NCBI GenBank assembly: GCA_900473415.1
Contig: UCLR01000003.1
Span: 62,001 to 126,000 of the forward strand
Direction of reading: 5' to 3'
Length of the DNA: 64,000 nt
Source of the DNA: Hyphomicrobiales bacterium
GTDB lineage: Bacteria; Pseudomonadota; Alphaproteobacteria; Rhizobiales; Beijerinckiaceae
Positions 18,332-29,570 of this stretch are shown in pieces. The position numbers and the translations under genes are program-made. Position 1 is the first letter of the stretch, and the number at the start of each line of letters is the position of its first letter. Under the pieces are notes generated by a model. The model searched no databases and was not told the DNA's origin. It saw nothing but the letters and a program-made list of their open reading frames with translations.

Positions 18332-18769
18332 ATGGACGACATCGACCGGAAGCTCATCACCCTGCTGCGCCATGACGGGCGGCGCAGCATCTCGGACCTG
18401 GCGGCCGATCTCGACCTGACCCGGGCGACGGTGCGGGCGCGGCTGGAGAAGCTCGAGCAGTCGGGCGAGATCATCGGCTTCACCGTGATCCTGCGCTCGG
18501 ACGCGATCGACCTGCCGGTGCGCGGCATCACCATGATCGAGATTGCCGGCCAGGCCGCGGATTCGGTCATCGCCGCGCTGAGCGGCTTCACCGAAGTCTC
18601 CAGCGTCCACACCACCAACGGCAACTGGGACCTGGTGGTGGAGCTCGGTACCTCCGACCTGATCGCCTTCGACCAGGTGCTGCGGCGCATCCGCCTGATC
18701 CCCGGCGTCACCAACAGCGAGACGAGCCTGCTGCTGGCGACGCCGCGCAGCGTCAAGGCAAGGTTGTAG
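18332..18769 (+). CDS. Lrp/AsnC family transcriptional regulator, divergent from ocd
   Basis: 145-aa feast/famine regulator. Residues 1-55 form a winged helix-turn-helix (DIDRKLITLLRHDGRRSISDLAADLDLTRATVRARLEKLE) and residues 65-140 an amino-acid-sensing RAM domain with TTNGNWDLVVELGTSDL. It is transcribed away from ornithine cyclodeaminase across a 125-bp AT-richer spacer, a layout typical of regulators that activate the neighbouring catabolic gene in response to its substrate (arginine or ornithine). The call as regulator is firm; the target is inferred from position. Confidence 0.92.
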   Translation: MDDIDRKLITLLRHDGRRSISDLAADLDLTRATVRARLEKLEQSGEIIGFTVILRSDAIDLPVRGITMIEIAGQAADSVIAALSGFTEVSSVHTTNGNWDLVVELGTSDLIAFDQVLRRIRLIPGVTNSETSLLLATPRSVKARL

Positions 18770-19081
18770 CAGCAGCTTCACCGCTTGTCCGGAATGGCGC
18801 GTGTTCCGGCAAGAGCCAGGCGGCCCGCCGCAAGCACGCAAGAAGCGCTGCCGCATGGCGGCCATCCGGAAATGGGGCCTGGCACCCGGTGACAGGCGTC
18901 CGCCCGCCCCCTAACGTTGCGCCTCGTCAGATACAGCGTCAGTGGCAGCCGGCGATGCATGATCGCCCGACGCCGCACTTGCGCGTTCGAGACGATGGTT
19001 CCCGCTCGGAGCATGGATGGCCCGCCGCCTCACGGCCGGGCGTCCCTGCCTTTGGGCCAAGACAAGGCAGGAGACCAGATC
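18770..19081. other. Intergenic region without a recognisable gene
   Basis: These 312 bp between the Lrp gene and the aldehyde dehydrogenase hold no convincing coding sequence. A CGCTTGTCCGGAATGGCG stretch near 18782 resembles one end of the dispersed palindromic repeat found at 21.7, 30.1, 50.9 and 51.4 kb and may be a decayed copy. The promoter of the downstream gene is presumably here; GGAG at 19071 is its ribosome binding site. Confidence 0.5.
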
Positions 19082-20512
19082 ATGGCACATGAGCTTGAAT
19101 TCTACATCGACGGCCAGTGGGTCCAGCCCTCGGGCAAGCGCACGCTGGGCGTGGTCGACCCGTCCAACGAAGAGGTCTTCGCCACCATCGCGCTCGGCGA
19201 GCAGGCCGATGTCGACAAGGCCGTCGCTGCGGCCCGCGCCGCCTTCCCGGCCTTCGCCGCGACCTCCAAGGCCGAGCGCCTGGCGCTGATGCGGCGCCTC
19301 GCCGAGGCCTACAAGAAGCGCTACGACGACATCGCCGACATCCTCTCGCGCGAGATGGGCGCGCCGAAGGAGCTGGCGCACCGGGCGCAGGCCGCGATGG
19401 GCACCGCCCATCTCGCCAAGATGATCGAGACGCTCGAGAACTTCGAGTTCGAGGAGCTGCGCGGCACCACGCTGATCGCCAAGGAGCCGATCGGCGTCGT
19501 CGGCATGATCACGCCGTGGAACTGGCCGCTCAACCAGATCATGTGCAAGGTCGCGCCGGCGCTCGCGGCCGGCTGCACCATGGTGCTGAAGCCCTCCGAG
19601 ATCGCACCGCTCAACGCTATCATCTTCGCCGAGGCCATGGACGAGGCCGGCGTGCCGAAGGGCGTGTTCAACCTCGTCAACGGCGACGGCCCGACGGTGG
19701 GCGAGGCGATTGCGCGTCATCCGGGCGTCGACATGGTCTCCTTCACCGGCTCGACGCGCGCCGGCATCCTCGTCGCCAAGGCGGCGGCGGACACGGTCAA
19801 GCGCGTGCATCAGGAGCTCGGCGGCAAGTCGGCCAACATCATCCTCGACGATGCCGACCTGAAGAAGTCGGTGAAGCTCGGCGTCGAGAGCGTGATGCGC
19901 AACTCAGGCCAATCCTGCAACGCGCCGACCCGGATGTTCGTGCCGGAGAAGCTGCATGAGGAGGCGCTCGCCATCGCCAAGCAGGTCGCCGAGCCGCTCA
20001 AGGTCGGCTCGCCGTCGGCGGACGGCGTCTTCCTCGGCCCGGTGGTCAGCGAGGCGCAGTACGAGAAGGTGCAGCGGCTGATCGAGGCCGGCATCAAGGA
20101 AGGCGCGACGCTGGTCGCCGGCGGCCCCGGCCGGCCGGAAGGGCTGAACCGCGGCTATTATGTCCGCCCGACGGTCTTCGGCGGCGTCACCGACGAGATG
20201 ACGATCGCCCGCGAGGAGATCTTCGGCCCCGTGCTCTCGATCCTGCCCTACAAGAGCGATGCCGAGGTGGTGGAGCGCGCCAACGACACGCCCTACGGCC
20301 TGGCTGCCTACGTCCAGTCCGGTTCGCAGGAGCGCGCACGTAAGGTCGCGGGCCAGATGCGCGCGGGCAATGTCTACATCAACTACCCGGCCTGGGACGC
20401 CGGCGCGCCCTTCGGCGGCTACAAGCAGTCCGGCAACGGCCGCGAATACGCCGATTTCGGCCTCGAGGAGTTCCTCGAGATCAAGGGCACGGTCGGCTAC
20501 GCCGCGGCCTGA
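19082..20512 (+). CDS. Aldehyde dehydrogenase family protein
   Basis: 476-aa NAD(P)-dependent aldehyde dehydrogenase of the classical family. Catalytic features are all present: Asn148 in ITPWNWPL, Glu245 in QELGGKSAN, Cys279 in NSGQSCNAPTR, and the nucleotide-binding FTGSTRAG. The late motif EEIFGPVLS and the C-terminal GGYKQSGNGRE are intact. The ATG at 19082 follows a GGAG sequence at correct spacing; the longer in-frame extension upstream has no family resemblance. It ends just before a strong terminator, so it is transcribed alone. The substrate is not evident; closest-looking relatives are general medium-chain or semialdehyde enzymes. Confidence 0.92.
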   Translation: MAHELEFYIDGQWVQPSGKRTLGVVDPSNEEVFATIALGEQADVDKAVAAARAAFPAFAATSKAERLALMRRLAEAYKKRYDDIADILSREMGAPKELAHRAQAAMGTAHLAKMIETLENFEFEELRGTTLIAKEPIGVVGMITPWNWPLNQIMCKVAPALAAGCTMVLKPSEIAPLNAIIFAEAMDEAGVPKGVFNLVNGDGPTVGEAIARHPGVDMVSFTGSTRAGILVAKAAADTVKRVHQELGGKSANIILDDADLKKSVKLGVESVMRNSGQSCNAPTRMFVPEKLHEEALAIAKQVAEPLKVGSPSADGVFLGPVVSEAQYEKVQRLIEAGIKEGATLVAGGPGRPEGLNRGYYVRPTVFGGVTDEMTIAREEIFGPVLSILPYKSDAEVVERANDTPYGLAAYVQSGSQERARKVAGQMRAGNVYINYPAWDAGAPFGGYKQSGNGREYADFGLEEFLEIKGTVGYAAA

Positions 20513-20535
20513 AGGCATCATAGCTCATCGACGGG

Positions 20536-20572
20536 AAGGCCCGGTGGACCGAAAGTCGCCGGGCCTTTATTT
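20536..20572 (+). terminator. Rho-independent terminator after the aldehyde dehydrogenase
   Basis: The arms AAGGCCCGG (20536-20544) and CCGGGCCTT (20559-20567) pair perfectly around a 14-nt loop and are followed by TATTT. Its place 23 bp after the stop codon fits termination of the gene ending at 20512. Confidence 0.82.
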
Positions 20573-20605
20573 CATCCGGTCTTCAATCGATTAGAGGGGA
20601 ACGCC

Positions 20606-21628
20606 ATGGTCAACCCGAACCGCTATGACGAGATGCGCTACAATCGTTGCGGACGCAGCGGGCTCCAGCTTCCGGCGCTCTCGCTCGGCCTCTGGCAGAA
20701 TTTCGGCGAGACCGGCAGCCACGCCAATATGCGCGAGATCTGCCGCACCGCCTTCGATCTCGGCATCACCCATTTCGACCTCGCCAACAACTACGGCCCG
20801 CCGCCGGGTTCGGCCGAGATCGCCTTCGGCGAGATCCTCAAGCAGGACTTCGCCGGGCTCCGCGACGAAATGGTGATCTCGACCAAGGCCGGCTACCGGA
20901 TGTGGCCCGGCCCCTATGGCGAATGGGGCAGCCGCAAATACCTGATCTCCAGCCTCGACCAGAGCCTGAAGCGGATGAAGCTCGACTATGTCGACATCTT
21001 CTATTCGCACCGCTTCGACCCGAACACACCGCTGGAAGAGACGATGGGCGCGCTCGACACCATCGTCCGCCAGGGCAAGGCGCTCTATGTCGGCCTCTCC
21101 TCCTACAACTCGAAGCGCACGCAGGAGGCCGCAGCCATTCTGCGCCGGCTCGGCACACCCTGCCTGATCCACCAGCCGAGCTATTCGATGCTCAACCGCT
21201 GGATCGAGGAAGACAGGCTGCTCGACACGCTCGAGGCAGAAGGCATCGGCTCGATCGTGTTCTCGCCGCTGGCGCAGGGCATGCTGACCGACAAGTACCT
21301 CAAGGGCGTGCCCGCCGGCAGCCGCGCCGACAAGAAGGCGCCCTCCTTCCGCGACGGCTTCCTCAGCGAGAAGAATCTGAACAGCATCGCGGCGCTGAAC
21401 GAGATCGCCAAGGCGCGCGGCCAGAGCCTCGCCCAGATGGCGATCGCCTGGGTGCTGCGCGGCGGGCGCGTCACCACCGCGCTGATCGGCGCGAGTCGGC
21501 CCGAGCAGGTCGTCGACTGCGTCGCGGCGCTGAAGAACCCGGAGTTCACCGCCGAAGAGCTGGCGGCGATCGACAGGCACGCCATCGATGGCGGCATCAA
21601 CATCTGGGCGGCTTCCGCGGAGCGGTGA
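20606..21628 (+). CDS. Aldo/keto reductase, YghZ (L-glyceraldehyde 3-phosphate reductase)-like
   Basis: 340-aa NADPH-dependent aldo/keto reductase. The start MVNPNRYDEMRYNRCGRSG is characteristic of the YghZ/Mgr group. The AKR tetrad is visible as Asp in FDLANNYG, Tyr in the same motif, Lys in STKAGYRM and His in IFYSHRFD. The NADPH-binding tail ALIGASRPEQVVD is present near 291. YghZ detoxifies methylglyoxal and L-glyceraldehyde 3-phosphate; a role in aldehyde detoxification fits the preceding aldehyde dehydrogenase, although a terminator separates them. A GAGGGGAAC sequence at 20594 lies ahead of the ATG. Confidence 0.9.
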   Translation: MVNPNRYDEMRYNRCGRSGLQLPALSLGLWQNFGETGSHANMREICRTAFDLGITHFDLANNYGPPPGSAEIAFGEILKQDFAGLRDEMVISTKAGYRMWPGPYGEWGSRKYLISSLDQSLKRMKLDYVDIFYSHRFDPNTPLEETMGALDTIVRQGKALYVGLSSYNSKRTQEAAAILRRLGTPCLIHQPSYSMLNRWIEEDRLLDTLEAEGIGSIVFSPLAQGMLTDKYLKGVPAGSRADKKAPSFRDGFLSEKNLNSIAALNEIAKARGQSLAQMAIAWVLRGGRVTTALIGASRPEQVVDCVAALKNPEFTAEELAAIDRHAIDGGINIWAASAER

Positions 21629-21654
21629 GAGCAACCGTCCCGCTTTTCCGCGGG

Positions 21655-21751
21655 TCATCCCGGGCGACCGAAGGGAGACCCGGGATCCATGCCTGAACCG
21701 TTCCGGCATGGATCCTGGATCAGCGCCGCTTCGCGGCCTGTCCGGGATGAC
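21655..21751. repeat. Dispersed intergenic palindromic repeat, copy 1
   Basis: About 97 bp beginning TCATCCCGGG and ending CCGGGATGA, with an inner pair around GATCCATGCC / GGCATGGATC. The same design occurs at 30088, 50855 and 51377. It fills nearly the whole space between two convergent genes and could fold into a long hairpin. Confidence 0.75.
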
Positions 21752-21769
21752 GGGCGGTGAGGGGCCCGC

Positions 21770-22258
21770 CTAATCCTCCTCCGGCACCGCCGCGATCGGC
21801 AAGGCGCTGGAGCGCTTCACCTGTCCGAGCGCGAAGCTCGACTCGATCGAGGCGACGCCATCGAGGCGGGTCAGCTTGTCCTTCAGGAAACGCTCATAGG
21901 CCGGCAGGTCGCGCACGACGATGCGCAAGAGATAGTCGCGCTGGCCGGTCATCAGGTAGCAGTCGACCACCTCGGGCCAGCGCGCCACCGCCTGCGAGAA
22001 GCGGTCGAGCTCATCCTCGCGCTGGCGCTCCAGCTTGACCGAGGCGAAGACGCTGATCGGCAGGCCCACTTTGGTCTGGTCGATGATGGCCGCATAGCCG
22101 GTGATGACGCCAGCCTCTTCCAGCATGCGGATGCGGCGCGCGCAGGGCGAGGCCGAGAGGCCGATGCGCTGGGCGAGGTCCTGCACCGAAAGGCGCGAAT
22201 TGATCTGCAGTTCCGCGATGATCTTGCGGTCGAGCGCATCGAGGCGCAGGCGTCCCAT
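21770..22258 (-). CDS. Lrp/AsnC family transcriptional regulator
   Basis: 162-aa feast/famine regulator. The N-terminal winged helix includes LDRKIIAELQINSRLSVQDL and the recognition region LSASPCARRIRMLEEAG. The RAM effector domain contains VVDCYLMTGQRDYLLRIVVRDL. A short charged tail follows. It is divergent from a MocR-type regulator gene with about 170 bp between the starts and convergent with the aldo/keto reductase. No amino-acid catabolic gene is directly next to it, so the target is unknown. Confidence 0.92.
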   Translation of the reverse strand: MGRLRLDALDRKIIAELQINSRLSVQDLAQRIGLSASPCARRIRMLEEAGVITGYAAIIDQTKVGLPISVFASVKLERQREDELDRFSQAVARWPEVVDCYLMTGQRDYLLRIVVRDLPAYERFLKDKLTRLDGVASIESSFALGQVKRSSALPIAAVPEED

Positions 22259-22426
22259 TCCCTGTCTCCGGTCCCGGCTGACATCGCTCTTTTACAGCAG
22301 AGGCCGCCCGCGACCATCGGCATCGCCGCGCGACGAGGCGGCAGCGACGGCATGGCACTGGCGCGAAGGGTCCGGCCGCGCTATGCGATGCCTACAATCG
22401 CTGCAATGTATGGAACAGATCGGGCG

Positions 22427-23800
22427 ATGGCCGAAAGCGACAAAGCGATCCGCTGGATCGGCCGGCTCGACCCGGTAGCGGGGCCGCGCTACCTCCAGAT
22501 CGTCGCGCAGCTTGAACAAGCGGTCGCCGCCGGGCAGTTGCGGCCGGGCGACCGGCTGCCGCCGCAGCGCAAGCTGGCGGACCATCTTGCCGTCGATCTC
22601 ACGACAGTCACCCGCGCCTTCGGTGAGGCGCGCGAGCGCGGGCTGATCGATGCCGTGACCGGCCGAGGCTCCTTCATCTCGGCGCGGCAGGAGCAGGAAA
22701 GGCCGCCGCTCGACCTCAGCATGACGATCCCGCCGGCGCCCAAAGGCCTGAGGCTGGGCGAGCTGATGCAGCGCGGCATCGCCGAGATCCTGGCGCGCAG
22801 CGATGCCGACCAGTTGATGAACTATCACGGCGGGGCCGGCTCACTGGCGGAGCGCGCCGCCGGGGCAGCTTGGCTCGCGCCTCTCATGGGCCCTGTTCCG
22901 CCGCAGCGCCTCGCCGTGGTGCCGGGCGCGCAGACGGCGCTCAGCGCCCTGCTCTCGTTGCTGGCGCGGCCGGGCGACACGATCCTGCTGGAGCCTCTGA
23001 CCTACCCGGGCCTGATCGGCGCGGCGCGGCAGCACCATCTCGGCATTGCGCCGGTCGCGGCCGATGCGGACGGCCCACTGCCAGACGCACTCGACGAAGC
23101 TGCCGCTCGGTCCGGCGCGAGATTATTCGCGCTGACGCCGACCTTGCAGAACCCGACCTGCACGACCCTGCCCGAGCAGCGCCGGCAGGAGCTCGTGGCT
23201 GTCGCTCGCCGACGCGATCTGATCCTGATCGAGGACGACCCCTACAGCCTGCTCGCCGGCGATGCGCCTACGCCACTGGCTGTGCTGGCGTCCGAGCGGA
23301 CATGGCATGTCGCGACCCTGTCGAAGGTGCTGACGCCCGGCCTGCGCACGGCCTTCGTCGTGATGCCGGAGGGCGCCGACAGCGCCGCGTTCCTCGCAGC
23401 GCTACGCGCAACGGCGCTGATGCCCGCGCCGCTCATGACAGCGCTCGCCGCACATTGGATCAGGATCGGTGCCGCAAAGGATCTGATGGACGGCGTCCGG
23501 CGCGAGGCGGCCGAGCGGCAGATTCTGGCGCGCGGGATATTGCCCGCAACAATGCAGGGGCATCCGCATGCGCTGCATGTCTGGCAGCCCCTGCCGGCGC
23601 ATTGGGACCGCAACAGCCTGATCGAGCGTGCCCGGACGGCCGGACTCGGCGTGATGGCGGCCGACGCGTTCAGCACGGGCGGCACAACGCCGGATGCGAT
23701 CCGGATCGCGCTCGGGGCGATTCCCGAGCGGGCGCGGCTGGCGGAGGCACTCGGGCTCCTCGCCGGGCTGATCCGCGACGAGGCGCAAGTGGGGCGCTGA
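22427..23800 (+). CDS. MocR-family regulator (GntR wHTH plus aminotransferase-like domain)
   Basis: 457-aa protein. Residues 1-80 are a GntR-type winged helix (QIVAQLEQAVAAGQLRPGDRLPPQRKLADHL) and residues 110-457 a fold-type I PLP aminotransferase-like domain with TPTLQNPTCTTL, EDDPYSLL and the PLP-Lys context ATLSKVLTPGLR. MocR proteins sense PLP or amino compounds and control vitamin B6, GABA, taurine or similar genes. The ATG at 22427 is chosen because the wHTH follows closely; ATGs at 22406 and 22352 are in frame and possible. It is divergent from an Lrp gene and convergent with a DUF983 gene. No neighbouring operon reveals its target. Confidence 0.88.
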   Translation: MAESDKAIRWIGRLDPVAGPRYLQIVAQLEQAVAAGQLRPGDRLPPQRKLADHLAVDLTTVTRAFGEARERGLIDAVTGRGSFISARQEQERPPLDLSMTIPPAPKGLRLGELMQRGIAEILARSDADQLMNYHGGAGSLAERAAGAAWLAPLMGPVPPQRLAVVPGAQTALSALLSLLARPGDTILLEPLTYPGLIGAARQHHLGIAPVAADADGPLPDALDEAAARSGARLFALTPTLQNPTCTTLPEQRRQELVAVARRRDLILIEDDPYSLLAGDAPTPLAVLASERTWHVATLSKVLTPGLRTAFVVMPEGADSAAFLAALRATALMPAPLMTALAAHWIRIGAAKDLMDGVRREAAERQILARGILPATMQGHPHALHVWQPLPAHWDRNSLIERARTAGLGVMAADAFSTGGTTPDAIRIALGAIPERARLAEALGLLAGLIRDEAQVGR

Positions 23801-23814
23801 GCGCCCCCGCTTGT

Positions 23815-24222
23815 TCAGTTCGTGGTGACGGGCTTGTCCTGCGGCGTCGGGCGGGCGAGCCGGCCTTCCTCCGCCTTGTAGAAGAACTGCGAGGCCACCA
23901 GCCAGCCCTTGAGCGGCTGCAAGGGTGGAATGCAGGTCAGCAGGATCAACGGCAGCGTCGTAACGAGATGCACCCAGGTCGGCGGATCATAGGTCAGCTC
24001 CAGCCAGAGCGGGAAGGCCGCGGCCGGAATGCAGACGAACATCATCACGAAGAAGGCCGGGCCGTCTGCCGGGTCGGCGAAGGAATAATCGAGCCCGCAG
24101 GCCTCGCATTTCGGCTTCAGCTTGAGGAAGCCATCGAACAACTTGCCCTGCCCGCAACGCGGGCAGCGACCACGCAGGCCGGTCTGCATCGGAGAAAGAG
24201 GCGGCCATTGCTCGCCAGACAT
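23815..24222 (-). CDS. DUF983 family membrane protein
   Basis: 135-aa protein with an N-terminal zinc-ribbon-like pair (CPRCG near residue 20 and CEACG near 41) followed by two hydrophobic helices near 60-80 and 88-108. This is the usual layout of the DUF983 family, small inner-membrane proteins found widely in alphaproteobacteria, often near cytochrome oxidase or other housekeeping genes; no function is established. The ATG at 24222 is preferred because GGAGAG lies 8 bp upstream; an in-frame start at 24294 lacks such a site. A perfect 9-bp inverted repeat sits 59 bp upstream. Confidence 0.85.
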   Translation of the reverse strand: MSGEQWPPLSPMQTGLRGRCPRCGQGKLFDGFLKLKPKCEACGLDYSFADPADGPAFFVMMFVCIPAAAFPLWLELTYDPPTWVHLVTTLPLILLTCIPPLQPLKGWLVASQFFYKAEEGRLARPTPQDKPVTTN

Positions 24223-24280
24223 GGGAACTCTCCAAGGGACGGCGCCGGTCATCGGCGTCGCCCCGTAGATCGTCCTTGAT

Positions 24281-24304
24281 GCATACAATGTCAATATTGT
24301 ATGC
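24281..24304. promoter_or_regulatory. Perfect 9-bp inverted repeat, operator-like
   Basis: The arms GCATACAAT (24281-24289) and ATTGTATGC (24296-24304) are separated by 6 nt. It lies in an AT-rich patch between the DUF983 gene start and the lpd stop. The half-sites resemble ATACAAT/ATTGTAT elements bound by some GntR-type regulators; this similarity is from memory. The most likely regulated gene is DUF983. Confidence 0.5.
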
Positions 24305-24341
24305 GTCCTGACTCGCCAGCTGCGCGGATCGGTCGCGGCCC

Positions 24342-25739
24342 TCAGATATGCAGGGCGTGGCCGAGCGCCTTCATCGCCGCTTCGGGGAAGGCTTCGCCCA
24401 GCGTCGGATGGGCGTGGATCGTGCCGGCGATGTCCTGCAGCGTAGCGCCCATCTCGATAGCCAGCCCGAAGGCGGCGGAAAGCTCCGAGACGCCCTGCCC
24501 CACTGCCTGAATGCCCAGCACCAGCTCGCTGCCGGCCTGTGCGACGACGCGCACGAAGCCGGCCTCACCATGGCGGGTCATGGCGCGGCCATTGGCGGCG
24601 AAGGGAAATTGGCCGATCTTCAGCTCATGGCCGGCGCGCTTGGCTTCCTCCGGCGACAAGCCGACCGAGACGATCTCGGGATCGGTGAAGCAGATCGCCG
24701 CAATGCCGCGCTTGTCCCAGGCGCGCGGCAGGCCGGCGACGATCTCCGCCACCATCTCGCCCTGCGCCATCGCGCGATGGGCCAGCATCGGCTCGCCGGT
24801 AACGTCGCCGATCGCATAGATGCCGCGCATCGAGGTCTCGCAGCGCTCGCCGATGCGGATGAAGCGGCCATCCATATCAAGGACGAGGTTCTCGAGGCCG
24901 AGCCCATCCGTGACCGGGCGGCGCCCGACCGTGACCAGCACCTTGTCGGCCGGCAGGCTGCGCTCCTTGCCGTCTGCCGTCTCGATGCGCAGGCCGTCCC
25001 CCTTGGCCGTGGGGCCGAGCGCCTTGGCGCCGGTGAGCACCTCGACGCCGAGCGCGGTGAGCCGCTTCGAGACCGGGCCGGTCAGCTCCGTGTCGTAGAG
25101 CGGCAAGATGCGGTCCATGGCTTCCACCACCATAACCTTGCTGCCCATGCGGGCGAAGGCGGTGCCCAGCTCCAGCCCGATATAGCCGCCGCCGACCACG
25201 ACGAGGCGCTTCGGCAGTTCGGTCAGAGCCAGCGCCCCCGTGGACGAGATAACGTTGCCACCAAAGGGCAGGAAGGGCAGTTCGACCGGTGCCGAGCCGG
25301 TGGCGATGACGATGGCTTCGGCCTTGATCGTGCGCGGACCGGTCTCGGTCTCGACCGTCACCGTCTTGCCATCGCGGAAACGGGCGCGGCCATGGACGAT
25401 CTTGACCTTGGCCTTGCGCAGAAGCGCGGCGACGCCGTTGTTGAGGCGCTGGACGATGCCGTCCTTCCAGGCGACGGCCTGCTTCAGGTCGAGCGCCGGT
25501 GCGCCGGCGGTCAGGCCGAAGGGCGTGCGGCCGGCCGCGGCATCAGCCGCCTTCTCGAACTCCTCGGCGACATGGATCATCGCCTTGGAGGGGATGCAGC
25601 CGACATTGAGGCAGCTGCCGCCGAGCTTGGTGCTTTCGACGATGACGGTGTCGATGCCGAGCTGGCCGGCGCGGATGGCGCAGACATAGCCGCCGGGGCC
25701 GGCGCCGATGACGAGGAGCTTGCAGGTGATTTCGGTCAT
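24342..25739 (-). CDS. lpdA: Dihydrolipoyl dehydrogenase (E3) of the branched-chain 2-oxoacid dehydrogenase complex
   Basis: 465-aa FAD enzyme that reoxidises the lipoyl groups of the E2 core, passing electrons to NAD. The N-terminal FAD motif [14 protein letters not shown] is at 12-25, and the redox-active disulfide Cys43/Cys48 lies in [13 protein letters not shown]. The NAD domain shows [17 protein letters not shown], and the dimer interface carries the catalytic HPTLGE motif near the C-terminus. It is the last gene of the minus-strand operon, 10 bp after the E2 stop, so it is dedicated to this complex. Terminal position and spacing match bkd operons of other proteobacteria. Confidence 0.95.
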   Translation of the reverse strand: MTEITCKLLVIGAGPGGYVCAIRAGQLGIDTVIVESTKLGGSCLNVGCIPSKAMIHVAEEFEKAADAAAGRTPFGLTAGAPALDLKQAVAWKDGIVQRLNNGVAALLRKAKVKIVHGRARFRDGKTVTVETETGPRTIKAEAIVIATGSAPVELPFLPFGGNVISSTGALALTELPKRLVVVGGGYIGLELGTAFARMGSKVMVVEAMDRILPLYDTELTGPVSKRLTALGVEVLTGAKALGPTAKGDGLRIETADGKERSLPADKVLVTVGRRPVTDGLGLENLVLDMDGRFIRIGERCETSMRGIYAIGDVTGEPMLAHRAMAQGEMVAEIVAGLPRAWDKRGIAAICFTDPEIVSVGLSPEEAKRAGHELKIGQFPFAANGRAMTRHGEAGFVRVVAQAGSELVLGIQAVGQGVSELSAAFGLAIEMGATLQDIAGTIHAHPTLGEAFPEAAMKALGHALHI

Positions 25740-25749
25740 GGCGCGCTCC

Positions 25750-27060
25750 TCAGATGTCCACGAAGAGCGTCGCCGGATTCTCCAGCAGCTCCTTCAGCCG
25801 CTGCACGAAGACGGCGGCGTCCCAGCCATCGATGACGCGGTGGTCGAAGCTGGAGGAGAGGTTCATCATCTTTCGCGGCACGAAAGTCGTGCCGTCCCAG
25901 ACCGGGCGAACCACCATCTTGTTGACGCCGACGATGGCGACTTCCGGGTAGTTGATCACCGGCGTCGTCGCGATGCCGCCCAGCGCGCCGAGCGAGGTGA
26001 TGGTGATGGTCGAGCCGGTCAGCTCGTCGCGCGTCGCTGTGCCGTCGCGGGCGCGCTCGGCGAGGCGGTTGAGCTCGATGCCGCAGCCCCAGAGATCGCG
26101 TGCCTCGGCGTGCTTCACCACCGGCACGATTAGGCCAGACGGCGTCTGCGTCGCGATGCCGATATGGACGCCGGCGTGCTGGTGGATGATGCCGGCGTCG
26201 TCGTCATAGAGCGCGTTGAGGTTGGGCTGCTCTGCAATGGCCTTGACCATGGCGCGCATCAGGAAGGGCAGGAGCGTCAGCTTCGGCCGCTCCGGCGTCG
26301 GCTTCCTGTTCAGCGTCGCCCGCAGCTCCTCGAGCGGAGTGACGTTGACCTCCTCGACGATGGTGATGTGCGGGATGCGTGACTTCGACAGCGCCATCTT
26401 CTCGGCGATGCGGCGGCGCAGCCCTACGACCTTGACGTCGGTGACGGCGGTCTTCTGGACGAGGCCCGGCCCGTGCACGGGCTCCGGTCCATGCAGCAGG
26501 AAGGCGTCGATATCCTCATGGGTGATGCGCCCAGCCGGGCCGGTGCCTGGCACCTGGCGCAGATCGACCCCGGCCTCGCGGGCCTTGAGGCGCACGGCCG
26601 GCGAGGCAAGCGGCTTCTCGCCCGGCGCGCGGCGAGCTGCGGGAGCAGCCTGAATTCGCGGCGCGGGCGCCGCTGGTTTCGGTGCGGGCGCAGGTGCCGG
26701 TCTGGACGGCGCAGCGGGAGCGGCCGGCTTCCCGGCCTTGGCGGGCGTGGGGGCGGCGGGCGTCTCCGCCGTCTTCTCCGCGGCGGCTTCAGCGGCGGGC
26801 TCTTCCGCACCGCCCTCGCCCGCGACCTTGAGCCGGACCAGCGCCGAGCCGATCGCGACCGTGTCGCCGACCTCGGCGCCAACCCAGACGACCTCGCCCT
26901 CGACCGGGGACGGGATCTCGACGGTCGCCTTGTCGGTCATCACCGCGGCGAGCAAATCGTCCTCACGGACGATGTCGCCGACCTTGACGTGCCACTCGAC
27001 GAGTTCGGCCTCGGCGATGCCCTCGCCGACATCCGGAAGCTTGATGATGCGCTCGCCCAT
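25750..27060 (-). CDS. bkdB: Branched-chain 2-oxoacid dehydrogenase E2 (dihydrolipoyl acyltransferase)
   Basis: 436-aa core of the complex. The lipoyl domain spans 1-80 with the lipoylated Lys44 in VMTDKATVE. An Ala/Pro/Lys-rich flexible linker runs about 85-150, a peripheral-subunit-binding domain lies near 155-190 ([17 protein letters not shown]), and the acyltransferase domain follows to the end with the active-site [11 protein letters not shown] motif. One lipoyl domain and [19 protein letters not shown] are typical of branched-chain E2. The ATG at 27060 starts directly at the lipoyl domain and shares one base with the E1beta stop (TGATG), so translation is coupled. Confidence 0.94.
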   Translation of the reverse strand: MGERIIKLPDVGEGIAEAELVEWHVKVGDIVREDDLLAAVMTDKATVEIPSPVEGEVVWVGAEVGDTVAIGSALVRLKVAGEGGAEEPAAEAAAEKTAETPAAPTPAKAGKPAAPAAPSRPAPAPAPKPAAPAPRIQAAPAARRAPGEKPLASPAVRLKAREAGVDLRQVPGTGPAGRITHEDIDAFLLHGPEPVHGPGLVQKTAVTDVKVVGLRRRIAEKMALSKSRIPHITIVEEVNVTPLEELRATLNRKPTPERPKLTLLPFLMRAMVKAIAEQPNLNALYDDDAGIIHQHAGVHIGIATQTPSGLIVPVVKHAEARDLWGCGIELNRLAERARDGTATRDELTGSTITITSLGALGGIATTPVINYPEVAIVGVNKMVVRPVWDGTTFVPRKMMNLSSSFDHRVIDGWDAAVFVQRLKELLENPATLFVDI

Positions 27061-28076
27061 CAGCGTGCCTCCATGATGTCGCGCAGCGCCTGTCCCAGCC
27101 GAGCGGGGCCGGGGAAATAGTCCCATTCCTGCGCATGCGGATAAGGCGTGTCCCAGCCGGTGACACGCATCACCGGCGCTTCCAGATGGTAGAAGCAGTG
27201 CTCCTGCACCAGCGCGGCGAGTTCCCCACCGAAGCCCGACGTCAGCGTCGCTTCGTGCAGCACGATGCAGCGGCCAGTCTTGGAGACGGAGGTCACGATC
27301 GCTTCGAGATCGAGCGGCACCAGCGTGCGCAGGTCGATAATCTCGGCGTCGATGCCGGTGTCCTCGGCGGCGGCGAGCGCGACGTGAACCATGGTGCCAT
27401 AGGCGAGGATGGTGACGGCGCCGCCCTCGCGCCGCGTCACGGCCTTGCCGAGCGGGACCGTGTAGTGCCCCTCCGGCACCTCGGAGAGCTCATGCTTCGA
27501 CCAGGCCGTGACGGGCCGGTCGTGATGGCCGTCGAAGGGGCCGTTATAGAGCCGCTTCGGCTCCAGGAAGATCACCGGGTCCGGGTCCTCGATCGCGGCG
27601 ATCAGCAGGCCCTTGGCGTCGTAGGGGTTGGAGGGAACGATCGTCTTCAGGCCCGAGACATGGGTGAAGAGTGCTTCCGGGCTCTGGCTATGGGTCTGGC
27701 CGCCGAAGATGCCGCCGCCGGTCGGCATGCGGATCACCAGCGGGCAGGTGAAGTCGCCGGCCGAGCGATAGCGCAGGCGAGCCGCCTCCGAGACGATCTG
27801 GTCATAGGCCGGGTACATATAGTCGGCGAACTGAATCTCGATGCAGGGTCGCAAGCCATAGGCTGCCATCCCGATCGCCGTGCCGACGATGCCGGCCTCG
27901 CTGATCGGCGCGTCGAAGCAGCGAGAGACGCCGTATTTCTGCTGAAGGCCGTGCGTGCAGCGGAAGACGCCGCCGAAGAAGCCGACATCCTCGCCAAAGA
28001 CCACGACATTGTCGTCGCGGCCCATCGAGACATCCATGGCGGAACGGATCGCCTCGATCATCGTCATCTTGGCCAT
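27060..28076 (-). CDS. bkdA2: 2-oxoisovalerate dehydrogenase E1 beta subunit
   Basis: 338-aa beta subunit of the thiamine-diphosphate E1 enzyme that decarboxylates the 2-oxo acids of valine, leucine and isoleucine. Family motifs include [19 protein letters not shown] near residue 26, the [19 protein letters not shown] segment and the [19 protein letters not shown] loop near 121 that contacts cofactor and alpha subunit. The C-terminal transketolase-like domain has [15 protein letters not shown]. The start at 28076 is chosen since the family begins [12 protein letters not shown]. It is 4 bp downstream of the E1alpha stop and overlaps the E2 start by one base. Confidence 0.94.
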   Translation of the reverse strand: MAKMTMIEAIRSAMDVSMGRDDNVVVFGEDVGFFGGVFRCTHGLQQKYGVSRCFDAPISEAGIVGTAIGMAAYGLRPCIEIQFADYMYPAYDQIVSEAARLRYRSAGDFTCPLVIRMPTGGGIFGGQTHSQSPEALFTHVSGLKTIVPSNPYDAKGLLIAAIEDPDPVIFLEPKRLYNGPFDGHHDRPVTAWSKHELSEVPEGHYTVPLGKAVTRREGGAVTILAYGTMVHVALAAAEDTGIDAEIIDLRTLVPLDLEAIVTSVSKTGRCIVLHEATLTSGFGGELAALVQEHCFYHLEAPVMRVTGWDTPYPHAQEWDYFPGPARLGQALRDIMEAR

Positions 28077-28080
28077 CGCG

Positions 28081-29538
<1,458 letters not shown>

Positions 29539-29570
29539 TCATACACTTATTTATGCAGAATGATATCCCG

